A model generated the notes under the pieces. That model did not search any database. It was not told where the DNA came from and saw only the letters and a list, made by a program, of their open reading frames with translations. Positions 1-9,042 of a DNA stretch of 64,000 nt are shown in pieces; within the stretch, counting starts at the first letter, position 1, and every line of letters begins with the position of its first letter. The stretch comes from Sinorhizobium meliloti 4H41 (GTDB taxonomy: Bacteria; Pseudomonadota; Alphaproteobacteria; Rhizobiales; Rhizobiaceae). The stretch spans positions 620,001-684,000 of the forward strand of contig NZ_AQWP01000002.1 in assembly GCF_000375585.1 (NCBI RefSeq). The letters run 5' to 3'. The position numbers and the translations under genes are program-made.

Positions 1-1
1 A

Positions 2-1051
2 ATCACCCCGGCCATGCGCGAGAAGGCGCATGTGCTCCACCGCCACGGCGGATCGCCGATCGGCAACAGCCGCGTAAAGCTCACCAACACCGCCGACTGC
101 GTGAAGCGCGGTCTCGTCAAGGAAGGGGAGAATCCGCTGCGCGTCGCGGCCGAGAGGCTCGCCTCCGACGGCATCAGCATCCTGCACACGATCGGCGGCG
201 ACGATACCAACACCACCGCGGCCGATCTCGCAGCCTATCTCGGAGCCAACGGCTACGATCTGACGGTCGTGGGGCTGCCGAAGACGGTCGACAACGACGT
301 GGTGCCCATCCGCCAGACACTCGGCGCCTGGACGGCGGCCGAATACGGCGCACGCTTCTTCGACCATGTCAGCAACGAACAGAGCGCTGCGCCGCGCACC
401 CTCGTCGTCCATGAAGTCATGGGCCGCCACTGCGGCTGGCTGACCGCGGCAACCGCGCGCGCCTATATCCAGCTGGCCGGCAACAAGGAATATGTCGACG
501 GCTTCATGATGAACGCACAGCTGAAGAACATCGACGGCCTCTACCTTCCCGAGATGGCGTTCGATCTGGAAGCGGAAGCCGAGCGCCTGCGCGAAGTCAT
601 GGATCGCGCCGGGTTCGTCACGCTGTTCGTGAGCGAAGGCGCCTGCCTCGACGCCATCGTCGCCGAGCGGGAGGCCGCCGGCGAGACGGTCAAGCGCGAC
701 GCGTTCGGCCACGTGAAGATCGATACGATCAACGTCGGCAACTGGTTCTCCAAGCAGTTTGCGGCGCTCCTCGGCGCCGAGCGGTCCATGGTGCAGAAGT
801 CCGGCTACTATGCCCGCTCCGCCCCCGCCAATGTCGACGATCTGCGCCTCATCCAGAGCATGGTCGATCTGGCGGTCGAGAGCGCGCTCAACAAGGTCTC
901 CGGCGTGACGGGTCACGACGAGGACCAGGGCGGGCGGCTGCGCACGATCGAGTTCCCGCGCATCAAGGGCGGAAAGCATTTCGACACGTCCGCGAAATGG
1001 TTCGGCGAGGTCATGGATGTCGTCGGTCAGAAATGGCAGGTGGCCGACTGA
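2..1051 (+). CDS. pfp: Diphosphate-dependent 6-phosphofructokinase, 3' part
   Basis: Phosphorylates fructose-6-phosphate to fructose-1,6-bisphosphate using pyrophosphate, a reversible cytosolic glycolytic step. The reading frame is open to the left edge, so the N-terminus is missing; the ATG at 14 is internal. Counting from that ATG, GGDDT lies at residues 61-65 and PKTVDND at 89-95. The second Asp of GGDD is the known family marker for pyrophosphate rather than ATP as donor. MGRHCGW at 136-142 is the fructose-6-phosphate-binding block. The visible 345+ residues fit a family length of about 400. Substrate preference is inferred from the motif only. Confidence 0.93.
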   Translation: MTPAMREKAHVLHRHGGSPIGNSRVKLTNTADCVKRGLVKEGENPLRVAAERLASDGISILHTIGGDDTNTTAADLAAYLGANGYDLTVVGLPKTVDNDVVPIRQTLGAWTAAEYGARFFDHVSNEQSAAPRTLVVHEVMGRHCGWLTAATARAYIQLAGNKEYVDGFMMNAQLKNIDGLYLPEMAFDLEAEAERLREVMDRAGFVTLFVSEGACLDAIVAEREAAGETVKRDAFGHVKIDTINVGNWFSKQFAALLGAERSMVQKSGYYARSAPANVDDLRLIQSMVDLAVESALNKVSGVTGHDEDQGGRLRTIEFPRIKGGKHFDTSAKWFGEVMDVVGQKWQVAD

Positions 1052-1191
1052 TGAAGGACGAGGAGCGGTTCGCTGTTTTCTGAAACGGCGAGCCGCTTCT
1101 CACCGGAGGCTTTCGGCTCGAGAGGAGTTGACGGCTGCGCGCCGGCATGGCTCCCTCCTCTTCAGCAGCCATTCAACCGCGGAGCCCCCTC

Positions 1192-1827
1192 ATGTCCTTC
1201 GAACACTGGTTCGCCTTCGCCGCCGCATCTGCGGTGCTGCTTGCGATTCCCGGCCCCACGATCCTTCTCGTCATATCCTATGCGCTCGGCCACGGCCGCA
1301 AGATCGCGGGGGCGACCGTGGCTGGTGTGGCTCTTGGCGATTTCACCGCAATGACGGCGTCGATGCTCGGCCTCGGCGCTCTGCTTGCAACCTCGGCGGC
1401 GATTTTCACCGTGCTGAAGTGGGTCGGCGCCGCCTATCTCGTCTGGCTCGGCATCAAGCTCTGGAAGGCGCCGGTCGGCAACGACAGCGGGAGCACCCTT
1501 GAAACGAGTCCTGCAGAAAGGCCGCTGCGGATCTTCGTTCACACCTATGCGGTGACCGCACTCAACCCGAAGAGCATTCTCTTCTTCGTCGCCTTCCTGC
1601 CCCAGTTCCTCGATCTGTCGCGGCCGCTTTTCGCGCAGATGGCGATCTTCGAGACGACATTCCTGATACTCGCCACGATCAACGCGGCGCTTTATGCCTG
1701 GCTTGCTGCCGCGGCCGGAAGCACCATCCGCAAGCCGAATGTCCGGCGCATCGTCAATCGCCTCGGTGGTTCGCTGCTCATCGGCGCCGGCCTGCTGACG
1801 GCGGGCCTGAAGCGCGCCACGACCTGA
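1192..1827 (+). CDS. LysE/RhtB family amino-acid exporter
   Basis: A 211-residue inner-membrane protein of the LysE superfamily, which exports amino acids or similar small metabolites. It begins with a hydrophobic segment holding the family hallmark IPGPTILLVISYALGHG, followed by further hydrophobic segments to the end, the usual layout of about six helices. An in-frame ATG at 1147 would add 15 residues unlike the family, so the ATG at 1192 (MSFEHWFAFAAAS) is preferred; it gives the standard length. It stands alone between pfp and a lipoprotein gene, so the substrate cannot be inferred. Confidence 0.9.
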   Translation: MSFEHWFAFAAASAVLLAIPGPTILLVISYALGHGRKIAGATVAGVALGDFTAMTASMLGLGALLATSAAIFTVLKWVGAAYLVWLGIKLWKAPVGNDSGSTLETSPAERPLRIFVHTYAVTALNPKSILFFVAFLPQFLDLSRPLFAQMAIFETTFLILATINAALYAWLAAAAGSTIRKPNVRRIVNRLGGSLLIGAGLLTAGLKRATT

Positions 1828-1960
1828 CATGAGCAGTCTCTGAAATGCTCTCACGCGCTTGCCGCAACCGGCGGCATAGGTTAATGGAGATTCAAGCGCG
1901 GCGGGGTGGCAACCGCTGATTTGCAGGGGCTACGGGGCCCAGAAGCACGAAAGTGACAGC

Positions 1961-2965
1961 ATGGCGAAATTCCGTATTCCCCTTTCGAAGCGGGCACTTG
2001 CCGCCGTGTCCCTTGTTTCCGTCGCTGTTGCTTCCGGGTGTTCCACGGTCGAGCATACGTCGCTTGCGGAGTTAACGGCCGTGCAGACGGTCACGCCACT
2101 GCCGAAGCCGGGAACGGAGACGACGGCTTACGCACTGCCTGCGCCGATCGGCGCAACGGCGAGCACCTCGGCCGCATTGACCGCACAAACCTCGTCGGCG
2201 GTGCCGGCAAGCAGCACAGGAACTGATTTCGCTGGCGAAACGAAGACGGGGCCCGCGACAGACACGACTCTCGCTTTCGCGGCTCCCCAGTCGGTTGCCG
2301 TGCCGGCGGCCAAACCCGCGCAGCCCTTTGAAGTAGCGATGGCGACACCCGCCTCGGCAGGCACCTCCCCGGCAGCCGCGCCGCCGGTCCCCGAGAAAGG
2401 CGCCGGACATCAGTCCGCCCCGCTTATCGGAGTTGCCGCCTCGTGGGAATCGGATTTCGACACCGGCGAGCCGGTCGGTCTGGAAACGCTTGTCGCCAAG
2501 CGCATGATCGTTCCGACGGAGCGCCCGAAGACGGGCGTGTTCGACACCGCAATCGGCGCGGTCGCAAGCGTCATCCCCGATTCGCTGAAGTCCGGAAAAG
2601 CACCGACCAGCTCGCGGCCGGAGCTTGACAGGCTGATCAAATATTATGCCGAACTGAACGGTCTGCCGCTCGAGCTGGTGCACCGGGTGGTCAGGCGCGA
2701 GAGCAACTACAACCCCCGCGCCTACAGCAAAGGCAATTTCGGGTTGATGCAGATCCGCTATAACACGGCCAAGGGTCTCGGCTATGAGGGCCCGGCCGAA
2801 GGGCTCTTCGACGCGGAAACCAACCTCAAATACGCGACCAAGTATCTGCGCGGAGCGTGGATGGTTGCCGACAACCAGCACGACGGCGCGGTAAGGCTCT
2901 ATGCCAGCGGCTATTATTACCATGCCAAGCGCAAGGGCATGCTCGACGAGCTGAATATGAGGTAA
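1961..2965 (+). CDS. Lytic transglycosylase (SLT domain) lipoprotein
   Basis: Predicted outer-membrane or periplasmic lipoprotein that cleaves the MurNAc-GlcNAc bond of peptidoglycan. The signal peptide ends in a lipobox, VASGC, with the lipidated Cys at residue 27. Residues about 30-200 are a low-complexity Ala/Pro/Thr linker. The C-terminal third is an SLT-type transglycosylase domain: the catalytic Glu lies in RRESNYNP, followed by GNFGLMQI and the ATKYLRG repeat. The long linker suggests reach from the outer membrane to the wall. It is monocistronic, with the next gene convergent. Confidence 0.9.
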   Translation: MAKFRIPLSKRALAAVSLVSVAVASGCSTVEHTSLAELTAVQTVTPLPKPGTETTAYALPAPIGATASTSAALTAQTSSAVPASSTGTDFAGETKTGPATDTTLAFAAPQSVAVPAAKPAQPFEVAMATPASAGTSPAAAPPVPEKGAGHQSAPLIGVAASWESDFDTGEPVGLETLVAKRMIVPTERPKTGVFDTAIGAVASVIPDSLKSGKAPTSSRPELDRLIKYYAELNGLPLELVHRVVRRESNYNPRAYSKGNFGLMQIRYNTAKGLGYEGPAEGLFDAETNLKYATKYLRGAWMVADNQHDGAVRLYASGYYYHAKRKGMLDELNMR

Positions 2966-3002
2966 GCCGCGACGAGCGGCTGGCCTGTCTGCCGGACATC
3001 GC

Positions 3003-4364
3003 TCAATCGAGCGCGTCGATTATCCTCGCATTCAGCTTCTGCACGTCGTAGCCGAGGCGCGACGGTGTCAGCCCCAGGCGGACGACCGCGAGGCGAAGCG
3101 AGGGGACGATCATGATCGCCTGCCCGTCATGTCCAAGCATCCAGAACGTATCGGGCGGGAAATTCGCCGTTCCGGCGCGGATACCGTTTTCCTGGAGCCA
3201 GACCTGGCCGGCCCCGTAATCGCCGCCGGAAGCCGCAGTCGGCGTGCGCATGAAGGATACGTAACCTTCCGGCAGGAGCCGCCTCCCCTTCCAGCTTCCG
3301 TCCTGAAGCAGAAACTCGGCGAAGCGCGCCCAGTCCGGCGCCGACGCATACATGTAGGAAGAGCCGACGAAGGTTCCGCTTGCATCCGTCTCCATCACAG
3401 CGCTCGTCATCCCGAGAGGAGCGAAGAGCGCCTCGCGCGGATAGGAAAGCGCTTCAGCCGGGTCGTCGAATGTCTCCATCCAGAGTCGGGACAGAAGATT
3501 GCTCGTGCCGCTCGAATAGGCGAATTTCGTGCCCGGAGGGGCCTCCAGAGGCTTCGAGGCGACGAAGCCGGCCATGTCGCTTTCCAGATAGAGCATGCGC
3601 GTCACGTCCGTGACGTCGCCGTAATCCTCGTTGAAATCGAGCCCGCTCTGCATCGCGAGAAGATCGGTCAGCTTGATGCGAGCCCGCTCGTCGCCGTTCC
3701 ATTCGGTCACCAGATTGGTCTGGGTCAGATCCATCCGCCCTTCGGCAATGCGCCGGCCGATGATCGCCGCGGTCACGGACTTCGTCATAGACCAGCCGAG
3801 CAGGGGCGTGTTCCGGTCGAAGCCTGCCGCATAGGTTTCCGCGACCAGCCTGCCATCCCTGACGACCACGATTGCGCGCATGCCCGGGCCTGCCAGTGCC
3901 GGATCTTCGACGAGCATTTGAATGGCCGTGTCGATGTCCGGCTTGTCCCCGTCCGGCCAGTCGGCGCCGGGATCGTGGGCGAGAGGCGTCGTTGCCGACT
4001 CGGTCGCGCGCATCCCTGCAATGGCCTCGGCGCTGCCTCCGCTCACATTGGCGCAACCGTGGCCCGGACGGTAGACGGCGCGGCCTGGTGCGGCAAAGCC
4101 CAGGATACGCGCCGTCACGCTCTGCTCTTCCTGATCGACCGAAACGCGCACGAGCTTCAGCAGCGGGTGGCCAGGCGCCTGCACGTCCTGCGCCAGCACT
4201 TCCTGCGGATCGCGCCCCGCGAGGAACACGTTGGAGCAGACGATCTTGGCGGCATAGCCATCCCCCACCTTGAGGAGTTCAGGCGGAAACAGCGCCAGCC
4301 AACCGACGAGGCCCGCGAGCGCGGCCGCCACCAGTCCTCCAAGCGTCTTCAAAAGACCCTTCAT
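3003..4364 (-). CDS. Beta-lactamase/D-aminopeptidase-like serine hydrolase
   Basis: A 453-residue protein with an N-terminal membrane anchor (residues about 5-26) and a periplasmic class C beta-lactamase/penicillin-binding fold. The nucleophile motif SMTK is at about residues 192-195, the second motif resembles YSS in AYSSGTSN, and GHDGQ near the end fits the third element. Such proteins are esterases or peptidases more often than antibiotic-resistance enzymes; the natural substrate is unknown. The open frame extends to 4562, but the ATG at 4364 follows a purine-rich GAGGGCGAGA and starts directly with the membrane anchor, so it is chosen. Confidence 0.85.
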   Translation of the reverse strand: MKGLLKTLGGLVAAALAGLVGWLALFPPELLKVGDGYAAKIVCSNVFLAGRDPQEVLAQDVQAPGHPLLKLVRVSVDQEEQSVTARILGFAAPGRAVYRPGHGCANVSGGSAEAIAGMRATESATTPLAHDPGADWPDGDKPDIDTAIQMLVEDPALAGPGMRAIVVVRDGRLVAETYAAGFDRNTPLLGWSMTKSVTAAIIGRRIAEGRMDLTQTNLVTEWNGDERARIKLTDLLAMQSGLDFNEDYGDVTDVTRMLYLESDMAGFVASKPLEAPPGTKFAYSSGTSNLLSRLWMETFDDPAEALSYPREALFAPLGMTSAVMETDASGTFVGSSYMYASAPDWARFAEFLLQDGSWKGRRLLPEGYVSFMRTPTAASGGDYGAGQVWLQENGIRAGTANFPPDTFWMLGHDGQAIMIVPSLRLAVVRLGLTPSRLGYDVQKLNARIIDALD

Positions 4365-4459
4365 TCTCGCCCTCCCGCTCTTCGCATAAGTGCTACTGCG
4401 CTTTCGCCCGCCTGACCAGTGTACATGACCATTGCGTCTTGTATCCGTCAGCAGAGGCG

Positions 4460-4520
4460 CAGCGAGCCTCCTTCGCCCCGCTTGCGGGGAAATGCTGTCG
4501 GCACGCGGATGAGGGGCAAT
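4460..4520. repeat. Degenerate RIME1-like half-palindrome
   Basis: The stretch around 4470-4519 contains a short hairpin (CCCCGC-TTG-CGGGG) followed by a GCATGAGGGG-like tail. It resembles one half of the RIME-like element near the right end of the window (63530-63650), with several differences. It sits between the divergent serine hydrolase and btaA. Inferred to be a decayed copy of a dispersed rhizobial intergenic palindrome. Confidence 0.4.
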
Positions 4521-4616
4521 ACCCGAATCCCTGCGAGCCCCTGTGCGAAACCTCGTCATCAAAGTGTAGCCGAGTCACCTTAGAAGCAGCTCAGTTTCAA
4601 CTGGACGATAGGCAAG

Positions 4617-5867
4617 ATGACCGACTTCGCCCCGGATGCCGGCTTCGGCAAGAAGAATCCGAAACTGAAAAGCGCACTCCTGCAGCATAAAGCTCTCTCC
4701 CCCGCCGGTCTCTCCGAACGCCTGTTCGGTCTGCTCTTTTCCGGACTCGTCTATCCGCAGATCTGGGAGGACCCGATTGTCGACATGGAAGCGATGCAGA
4801 TCCGCCCCGGACATCGGATCGTGACGATCGGTTCCGGCGGCTGCAACATGCTGACCTACCTCTCGGCCGCGCCTGCCCGAATAGACGTGGTCGATCTCAA
4901 TCCCCATCACATCGCGCTCAACCGGCTGAAGCTTTCGGCCTTTCGCCACCTGCCGAGCCACAAGGACGTGGTGCGGTTCCTCGCCGTCGAGGGTACGCGC
5001 ACGAATGGCCAGGCTTACGACGTGTTCCTCGCTCCCAAGCTCGATCCGGCAACCCGCGCCTATTGGAACGGCCGGGATCTCACCGGCCGCCGGCGCATCG
5101 GCGTCTTCCGGCGCAACATCTACCGTACCGGCCTGCTCGGCCGCTTCATTGCCGCGAGCCATGTTCTCGCACGGCTGCATGGCGTCAATCCTGAAGATTT
5201 CGCGAAGGCGCGCTCCATGCGCGAGCAGCGGCAGTTCTTCGAAGACAAGCTCGCTCCGCTCTTCGAGCGTCCGGTCATCCGGTGGATCACCAGCCGCAAG
5301 AGCTCCCTTTTCGGCCTCGGCATCCCGCCGCAGCAGTTCGACGAACTCGCGAGCCTGAGCAGGGAGAAATCCGTCGCCGCGGTGCTGCGCAATCGCCTGG
5401 AAAAGCTGACCTGTCATTTCCCCTTGCGCGATAACTACTTCGCCTGGCAGGCCTTTGCGCGGCGCTACCCGCGGCCGGACGAGGGCGAGTTGCCGCCTTA
5501 TCTTCAGGCATCGCGATACGAAGCGATTCGCAACAATGCGGAGCGCGTCGAGATCCACCATGCGAGCTTCACCGAGCTTCTCGCCGGCAAGCCCGCCGCC
5601 TCCGTTGACCGCTACGTGCTCCTCGACGCACAGGACTGGATGACCGACCAGCAGCTGAACGACCTCTGGACGGAGATCACCCGCACCGCCGACGCCGGCG
5701 CGGCGGTGATCTTCCGCACGGCGGCGGAAGCGAGCATCCTGCCGGGGCGCCTCTCCACCACGCTCCTCGATCAGTGGCACTACGATGCCGAGACCTCGAT
5801 GAGGCTCGGCGCCCAGGATCGGTCCGCGATCTATGGCGGCTTCCACATCTATCGGAAGAAAGCATGA
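4617..5867 (+). CDS. btaA: Diacylglycerol 3-amino-3-carboxypropyltransferase BtaA
   Basis: First enzyme of betaine lipid (DGTS) synthesis: it moves the 3-amino-3-carboxypropyl group of S-adenosylmethionine to diacylglycerol, giving diacylglycerylhomoserine. The 416-residue protein matches the DUF3419/BtaA family, with a Rossmann-like SAM-binding segment (VTIGSGGCNML then VVDLNPHH) near residues 65-95. The stop overlaps the btaB start by ATGA, so the two are translationally coupled. In rhizobia this pathway replaces phospholipids during phosphate starvation. I found only a poor PHO-box candidate upstream. The btaB neighbour makes the assignment firm. Confidence 0.93.
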   Translation: MTDFAPDAGFGKKNPKLKSALLQHKALSPAGLSERLFGLLFSGLVYPQIWEDPIVDMEAMQIRPGHRIVTIGSGGCNMLTYLSAAPARIDVVDLNPHHIALNRLKLSAFRHLPSHKDVVRFLAVEGTRTNGQAYDVFLAPKLDPATRAYWNGRDLTGRRRIGVFRRNIYRTGLLGRFIAASHVLARLHGVNPEDFAKARSMREQRQFFEDKLAPLFERPVIRWITSRKSSLFGLGIPPQQFDELASLSREKSVAAVLRNRLEKLTCHFPLRDNYFAWQAFARRYPRPDEGELPPYLQASRYEAIRNNAERVEIHHASFTELLAGKPAASVDRYVLLDAQDWMTDQQLNDLWTEITRTADAGAAVIFRTAAEASILPGRLSTTLLDQWHYDAETSMRLGAQDRSAIYGGFHIYRKKA

Positions 5868-6529
5868 GCGCCGTGCAGACTGCGAATGAAGGCCAGGCTC
5901 ACCTCATGGACCGCATGTATCGCTATCAGCGGTACATCTATGATTTCACTCGCAAATACTATCTCTTCGGCCGGGACACGCTGATCCGTGAATTGAACCC
6001 GCCGCCGGGTGCATCCGTGCTGGAAGTCGGTTGCGGCACGGGCCGCAATCTCGCCGTGCTCGGGGAACTCTACCCCGGTGCGCGCCTCTTCGGCCTCGAT
6101 ATCTCGGCCGAGATGCTGGCGACCGCCAAAGCCAAGCTCCGGCGCAAAAATCGGCCGGACGCAGTGTTGCGGGTCGCCGACGCGACGAACTTCACTGCCG
6201 CCTCCTTCGATCAGGAAGGCTTCGACCGGATCGTCATCTCCTACGCGCTTTCCATGGTTCCCGAATGGGAAAAGGCGGTCGATGCCGCGATTGCCGCGCT
6301 CAAGCCGGGCGGTTCGCTGCATATCGTCGATTTCGGCCAGCAGGAGGGTTGGCCGGCCGGCTTCCGCCGCCTCCTCCAGGCCTGGCTCGGACGTTTCCAC
6401 GTCACGCCGCGCGAATTGCTTTTCGACGCGATGCGCACAAGGGCCGAGAGAAACGGAGCGGCGCTCGAGGTCAGATCGCTCGGACGAGGCTATGCCTGGC
6501 TCGCCGTCTATCGTCGCGCGGCACCGTAG
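5864..6529 (+). CDS. btaB: Diacylglycerylhomoserine N-methyltransferase BtaB
   Basis: Second DGTS enzyme: three successive SAM-dependent N-methylations turn diacylglycerylhomoserine into the trimethylated betaine lipid. The 221-residue class I methyltransferase shows motif I as VLEVGCGTGRNLAVL, then FGLDIS and the ALKPGGSLHIVDFG strand. The ATG at 5864 overlaps the btaA stop (ATGA). An upstream in-frame start at 5774 lies inside btaA and is rejected. Position directly behind btaA identifies it among many similar methyltransferases. Confidence 0.92.
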   Translation: MSAVQTANEGQAHLMDRMYRYQRYIYDFTRKYYLFGRDTLIRELNPPPGASVLEVGCGTGRNLAVLGELYPGARLFGLDISAEMLATAKAKLRRKNRPDAVLRVADATNFTAASFDQEGFDRIVISYALSMVPEWEKAVDAAIAALKPGGSLHIVDFGQQEGWPAGFRRLLQAWLGRFHVTPRELLFDAMRTRAERNGAALEVRSLGRGYAWLAVYRRAAP

Positions 6530-6690
6530 CGGACGATGGCGGAAAGCATTCGGCTGCAATTCACACTTGAGCTAACGCAATTTTTACGATGATATGGTGA
6601 AAAGGAGGTCACGCCTCCCTGGGGGACATCACCAATCATGGAAACCATCGCGTGAGGCAGGATCGTCGTTCGTCTCGAAACGGAACCCCC

Positions 6691-7476
6691 ATGCGCCGGC
6701 TTCTCCTGGCATTGCTGCCCATCGCCTCCATTCTCTCTTCCTGTACCTCCACAGATTACGACCTCGTCAAGACGGCCTCCATTCAGCCGCGCTTCCACGA
6801 TACCGATCCGCAGGATTTCGGCGGCAGCACGCCGCACCATCACAGCGTTCACGGAATCGACGTCTCCAAGTGGAACGGCGACATCGATTGGCGAAAGGTC
6901 AAGAATTCCGGCGTGTCCTTCGCGTTCATCAAGGCAACCGAAGGCAAGGACCGGCTGGACTCGCGCTTCCACGAATATTGGCAGCAGGCGCGCGCCGTCG
7001 GCCTCGCCTACGCGCCCTATCATTTCTATTATTTCTGCTCCACCGCCGACGCCCAGGCCGACTGGTTCATTGCCAACGTGCCGAAGAGCGCCGTCCACCT
7101 GCCGCCCGTCCTGGATGTCGAATGGAACGGCGAATCGAAGACCTGCCGCTACCGGCCGGCGCCGGACACCGTGCGGTCCGAAATGAAGCGGTTCATGGAC
7201 CGGCTCGAGGCCCATTACGGCAAACGGCCGATCATCTACACGTCCGTCGATTTTCACCGCGACAATCTGGTCGGCGCCTTCAACGACTATCATTTCTGGG
7301 TGCGCTCGGTAGCCAAGCACCCTAAGGACATCTACGTCGAACGCCGCTGGGCCTTTTGGCAATATACCAGCACCGGCGTGATCCCCGGCATTCAGGGCAG
7401 CACGGACATCAACGCCTTCGCCGGTTCCGCCAGGAACTGGCAGAAGTGGGTCGCGACCGTCTCGCAGGCAAGATAG
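6691..7476 (+). CDS. GH25 family lysozyme-like lipoprotein
   Basis: Predicted lipoprotein muramidase of 261 residues. Starting at the ATG at 6691 gives a short hydrophobic signal with lipobox ILSSC (Cys18). The glycoside hydrolase 25 domain covers most of the rest: HGIDVSKWNGDIDW with the first conserved Asp, AFIKATEG, then VLDVEWNG carrying the Asp-x-Glu pair that forms the active site, and WQYTSTG near the end. A GTG at 6652 in the same frame would add 13 charged residues before the signal and is less likely. Role inferred as peptidoglycan turnover. Confidence 0.88.
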   Translation: MRRLLLALLPIASILSSCTSTDYDLVKTASIQPRFHDTDPQDFGGSTPHHHSVHGIDVSKWNGDIDWRKVKNSGVSFAFIKATEGKDRLDSRFHEYWQQARAVGLAYAPYHFYYFCSTADAQADWFIANVPKSAVHLPPVLDVEWNGESKTCRYRPAPDTVRSEMKRFMDRLEAHYGKRPIIYTSVDFHRDNLVGAFNDYHFWVRSVAKHPKDIYVERRWAFWQYTSTGVIPGIQGSTDINAFAGSARNWQKWVATVSQAR

Positions 7477-7613
7477 ACCAGAGGACGGGGCGGCATGGTC
7501 CGCATTTTTCTTCATTCGGTCATAATGCTCTGAGAGAGCATCGATAGATTTCATTCTCGACAGACTTCGGGCCCGGCGGCATTCCGTGCGGCCGGCCACG
7601 GAAAGGAATTGTA

Positions 7614-8831
7614 ATGACAGGCACAGCGCGCAAAGCCCTTCTCTCCCTCGGATTTCTTGCCATCGCCGGCACGCCGGCCCTGGCGCAAGCTCCGGCTCAG
7701 TCGGGAAACCCAGCCGCCGCGTGCGGCGGCGACCTCGGCTCCTTTCTGGAGGGCGTCAAGGCAGAAGCGGTCGCCAAGGGCATTCCCGCAGACGTCGCCG
7801 ATCGGGCGCTCGCAGGCGCCGCGATCGACCAGAAGGTGCTCAGCCGCGACCGCACCCAGGGCGTGTTCAAGCGGACCTTCACCGAATTTTCGAAGCGAAC
7901 CGTCAGCAAGTCGCGCCTCGACATCGGTGCGCAGAAAATGCGGGAATATGCCGACGTCTTTGACCGGGCCGAGCAGGAATTCGGCATACCGGCGCCCGTG
8001 ATCACCGCGTTCTGGGCGATGGAAACCGACTTCGGCGCCGTGCAGGGCGATTTCAATACGCGCAACGCGCTGGTGACGCTGGCGCATGACTGCCGCCGGC
8101 CGGAAATGTTCCGGCCGCAGCTTCTCGCCGCAATCGAGATGGTACAGCACGGCGATCTCGATCCCGCGACGACAACCGGCGCATGGGCGGGCGAGATCGG
8201 CCAGGTACAGATGCTGCCTGAGGACATCATCGCCTATGGCGTCGACGGCGACGGCGACGGCCATGTCAATCTCAAGAAGAGTTCTCCGGATGCCATTCTG
8301 ACGGCGGCGAAATTCATCCAGAGCCTGGGCTTCAAGCCTGGGGAGCCGTGGATTCAGGAGGTCCGCGTCCCGGAGCAACTGCCTTGGGAGAAGACGGGCC
8401 TGCAGTCCGGCATGACCGCCGGCGATTGGTTCGCACTCGGTGTCACGCCGCGTGACGGCAACACCTCCAACAGCGGGCTTGAAGCCTCGCTGGTTCTCCC
8501 TCAGGGCCGCAAAGGCGCCGCTTTCCTGACCTACCCGAACTTCAAGATCTATCTCGAGTGGAATCAGTCCTTCATCTACACGACCTCCGCCGCCTATTTC
8601 GCGACCCGGCTTGCCGGTGCGCCTCCCTATCAGCAGGGCAATCCGGAACCGGGGCTCGGCGACGCCGAGATGAAAGCCCTGCAGACCAGATTGCAGGCGC
8701 TTGGTCATGACGTCGGCAAGATCGACGGCATTCTCGGCTCGGGCACGCGGGCCGCACTGCAGAAGGAGCAGTTGAAGCTCGGCCTTCCCGCCGACGGCTG
8801 GGCAACACCGGGCCTGCTGGAGGCGCTTTAA
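7614..8831 (+). CDS. MltB-like lytic murein transglycosylase with peptidoglycan-binding domain
   Basis: A 405-residue secreted enzyme. A signal peptide (cleavage near ALA-QAP, residue about 25) is followed by an SLT_2/MltB catalytic domain: METDFG holds the probable catalytic Glu, and AGEIGQVQMLPEDI is the conserved second block. The last about 60 residues form a PG_binding_1 domain (LQTRLQALGHDVGKIDGILGSGTRAALQ as spaced motifs). This is the common alphaproteobacterial layout. It lies next to, but is not coupled with, the GH25 gene; both point to wall remodelling. Confidence 0.92.
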   Translation: MTGTARKALLSLGFLAIAGTPALAQAPAQSGNPAAACGGDLGSFLEGVKAEAVAKGIPADVADRALAGAAIDQKVLSRDRTQGVFKRTFTEFSKRTVSKSRLDIGAQKMREYADVFDRAEQEFGIPAPVITAFWAMETDFGAVQGDFNTRNALVTLAHDCRRPEMFRPQLLAAIEMVQHGDLDPATTTGAWAGEIGQVQMLPEDIIAYGVDGDGDGHVNLKKSSPDAILTAAKFIQSLGFKPGEPWIQEVRVPEQLPWEKTGLQSGMTAGDWFALGVTPRDGNTSNSGLEASLVLPQGRKGAAFLTYPNFKIYLEWNQSFIYTTSAAYFATRLAGAPPYQQGNPEPGLGDAEMKALQTRLQALGHDVGKIDGILGSGTRAALQKEQLKLGLPADGWATPGLLEAL

Positions 8832-9042
8832 CCTTTGGCAGGACGCAAGAAGCGGGTGGCGACACCCGCTTCGCCGCAATACTGCTTGCACAATTCTGAA
8901 TTGTCGGGCTCCTATTCCGGCTTAGAGCGCGGTCGTTCCGGATGGGCGCACGAAGTGCGCTCCAACTTATTCGGTCGACGCATCGTGCTTTCCGAAATCG
9001 TCCGATTTCGGGCCGATGCGGCAGCTGCTGCGCAGGCAAGAT

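Noticed and set aside
3129-4415. 428-codon plus-strand open frame
   Set aside because: Antisense shadow of the serine hydrolase gene; composition is Arg/His-rich with no motif.
4541-4560. PHO-box-like sequence before btaA
   Set aside because: CTGTGCG and a TCGTCAT half-site are present but spacing and several bases deviate from the tandem CTGTCAT consensus; too weak to call although the pathway is phosphate-regulated in relatives.
4575-5846. 423-codon minus-strand open frame
   Set aside because: Antisense of btaA, a GC-rich shadow.
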